A stretch of DNA of 6,281 nucleotides from an uncultured Propionibacteriaceae bacterium (lineage in GTDB: Bacteria; Actinomycetota; Actinomycetes; Propionibacteriales; Propionibacteriaceae): assembly GCA_945875065.1 (NCBI GenBank), contig CAMCJC010000163.1:1-6281 (forward strand), in the 5' to 3' direction. Position numbers and translations under genes: made by a program. Under the pieces are notes generated by a model that had not been told where the DNA came from, searched no databases, and saw only the letters and a list, made by a program, of their open reading frames with translations. Below, in pieces: positions 5,323-6,281 of this stretch. Within the stretch, counting starts at the first letter, position 1, and every line of letters starts with the position of its first letter.

Positions 5323-6281
5323 GGTCCCTCCTGCAGGTCGTCGAGGCGTCGGGCGATCTGCTGTCGCCAGTCGGGATGGGCGTGGCGCAGCGGCTCGGCG
5401 AGGCGAGCGATGCGGGCCCGCGTGATGTGGGCAGGCAGCCCGTCGGGCAGCGGGCGGACGTCGGCGTAGCCGTCGAGGAAGGCGTCGGCGGCATCGGGGC
5501 TTGCCAGATCGATATAGGAGGCGATGTCCGCGGCGGCGGGAGCTAGGGCGGCGCGGTCGAAGTCGGTCCACCAGATCCGGTCCGGGACGTCGTCGATCAA
5601 GACCTGGTCTGGAGAGGCATCGCCGTGGATCAGGACCATGTGGTCGGAGGGAACCTCCGGCAGGGTCGCGGCGACGCCGACGATCCGCTCAGCGAGGGCG
5701 GGCTCCAGGGCAGCAACGATTCGGGCGTGGGTCGCGGCGATGGCACGGGTCGACTGGCTCGCGGCCGGGGGCCGGAGGCCTGTGGGGAGCGGTGCGGCGT
5801 GCAGCCGGGCGAGGGCGGCACCCGCGGCGCGGTGGGCGTCGACCCGCTGGGGCGCCCGGGACAAGTCCCGCCCGCCGACCTCCTGCTGGATGGTGACGTG
5901 CACCGGAGCGTCCTGCGGCCCGGCCTCGACAAGGGACGGAACCGGAAGATGGCGTTCTAGATGGGGCTGGAGGACGACGAGGTGCCGCTGGTCGTCGGCG
6001 GTGATCCGGGCGATGCCCCGGGCTGTGCGGGCGACGACGCGGCGCAGCGGGTTGTAGCGCCAGATGGCGGTGGGCTCGAGGTCGGGGATGAGGCCGAGCA
6101 GCTTGGCATCGGCGGCGATCGGCCCATGATGAAGGAGGAGGCCTCCGGGTAGTTCGCGGGCGCGCACGGTGAGCCCCGCGGCGGCGGCCCGAGCCGCGGC
6201 GCGTTGCGCCTTGCGGAACGCAACCGGCCAGAGGATCCGCGCCCAGCCGGCGGCCAATCCGTCGCTACCGGTTAGACCGAC
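5313..6281 (-). CDS. APH-fold phosphotransferase, partial (frame open to right edge), substrate unknown
   Basis: This is a second, divergent member of the APH/choline kinase fold. Numbering from TTG 6257, the catalytic loop is VLIHGDASPDQVL with base D213. The metal-binding pair is in IWWTDFDRAALAP (D232/D234), followed by AAADIASYI. As in the next kinase, Gln (Q218) replaces the usual metal-binding Asn. The N-lobe has AIWRYNPLRRVVAR and then GIARIT, where a lysine might be expected but Arg84 is found. RAAGAALARLHAAPLP matches the helix before the catalytic loop. The frame is open past TTG 6257 to the window edge with no stop, and TTG 6257 has no good Shine-Dalgarno, so the true start probably lies outside. 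The stop overlaps the next kinase by 10 bases. It shows little residue-level likeness to that neighbour outside the motifs, so it is not a recent tandem duplicate. Confidence 0.85.
   Translation of the reverse strand, partial: VGLTGSDGLAAGWARILWPVAFRKAQRAAARAAAAGLTVRARELPGGLLLHHGPIAADAKLLGLIPDLEPTAIWRYNPLRRVVARTARGIARITADDQRHLVVLQPHLERHLPVPSLVEAGPQDAPVHVTIQQEVGGRDLSRAPQRVDAHRAAGAALARLHAAPLPTGLRPPAASQSTRAIAATHARIVAALEPALAERIVGVAATLPEVPSDHMVLIHGDASPDQVLIDDVPDRIWWTDFDRAALAPAAADIASYIDLASPDAADAFLDGYADVRPLPDGLPAHITRARIARLAEPLRHAHPDWRQQIARRLDDLQEGPWL
5327..5332 (-). promoter_or_regulatory. Shine-Dalgarno AGGAGG of the second kinase gene
   Basis: AGGAGG lies four bases before ATG 5322 on the minus strand, within the last codons (LQEGPWL) of the upstream kinase. 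It supports ATG 5322 over the ATG at 5313, which would have a 13-base spacing. Confidence 0.75.

Larger units (their letters stand above)
875..6281 (-). other. Probable five-gene operon: kinase, kinase, UDP-glucose dehydrogenase, sensor kinase, response regulator
   Basis: All five genes lie on the minus strand. The junctions are an overlap at 5313-5322, an overlap at 4303-4312, a 1-base gap at 2989, and an ATGA overlap at 1534-1537. No gap is large enough for an internal promoter or terminator outside coding sequence. The promoter and first gene(s) lie beyond the right edge. This is seen directly in the coordinates; co-transcription is the inference. Confidence 0.85.

Noticed and set aside
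5323..5571. N-terminal extension of the second kinase upstream of 5322 (422-residue reading)
   Set aside because: The extra 83 residues are Arg/Pro-rich and antisense-like in composition, lie wholly inside the neighbouring kinase gene, and are bypassed by an ATG with a good Shine-Dalgarno at 5322.
774..6257. Many long open frames on the plus strand and in alternate minus frames across the operon
   Set aside because: They are Arg/Ala/Pro-rich, carry no family motifs and mirror the real genes; high GC content removes stop codons from shadow frames.
4303..6281. Aminoglycoside resistance genes
   Set aside because: Only the general APH fold motifs are present. The position within a glycan-type operon and the Gln-type catalytic loop do not match known resistance enzymes well.
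1..6281. CRISPR arrays, tRNA/rRNA genes, transposases or attachment sites
   Set aside because: No regularly spaced repeats, cloverleaf, ribosomal RNA signature, transposase motifs or terminal inverted repeats were seen; the only tandem repeat is the short coding one at 799-828.

Overview
The window is high-GC DNA (roughly 70% by eye), very densely packed, with GTG/TTG start candidates, strong G/C bias at third codon positions and one promoter of leaderless type. The protein families (OmpR-type two-component pair, actinobacterial-looking small kinases of the aminoglycoside phosphotransferase fold, MT-A70 methylase) fit a high-GC Gram-positive actinobacterium. I cannot name a genus from the sequence.

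Layout. Positions 1-441 (minus strand) hold the N-terminal part of an MT-A70 family SAM-dependent methyltransferase that runs off the left edge. A 40-bp divergent gap (442-481) carries a -10-like hexamer placed for a leaderless transcript of a 129-residue, Pro/Thr/Ser-rich, acid-tailed, membrane-anchored or secreted protein (482-871, plus strand). That gene meets the next one tail to tail with only 3 bp between the stop codons.

Everything from 875 to the right edge lies on the minus strand and reads as one tightly coupled operon. In transcription order it encodes a partial APH-fold kinase (5313-6281), a second APH-fold kinase (4303-5322), a UDP-glucose 6-dehydrogenase-type enzyme (2990-4312), a membrane sensor histidine kinase (1534-2988) and an OmpR/PhoB-type response regulator (875-1537). 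The junctions are a 10-base overlap, a 10-base overlap, a 1-base gap and a 4-base ATGA overlap, so all five are probably co-transcribed and translationally coupled.

How they may work together (inference). The dehydrogenase would make UDP-glucuronate or a related UDP-uronate for a surface glycan. The two small kinases may phosphorylate a sugar, polyol or other glycan building block. The two-component system encoded last in the same mRNA may adjust the pathway or the envelope response. The acid-tailed surface protein next door is a candidate accessory or ligand. No RNA gene, CRISPR array, insertion sequence or intrinsic terminator is visible, and no gene-free stretch exceeds 300 bases.
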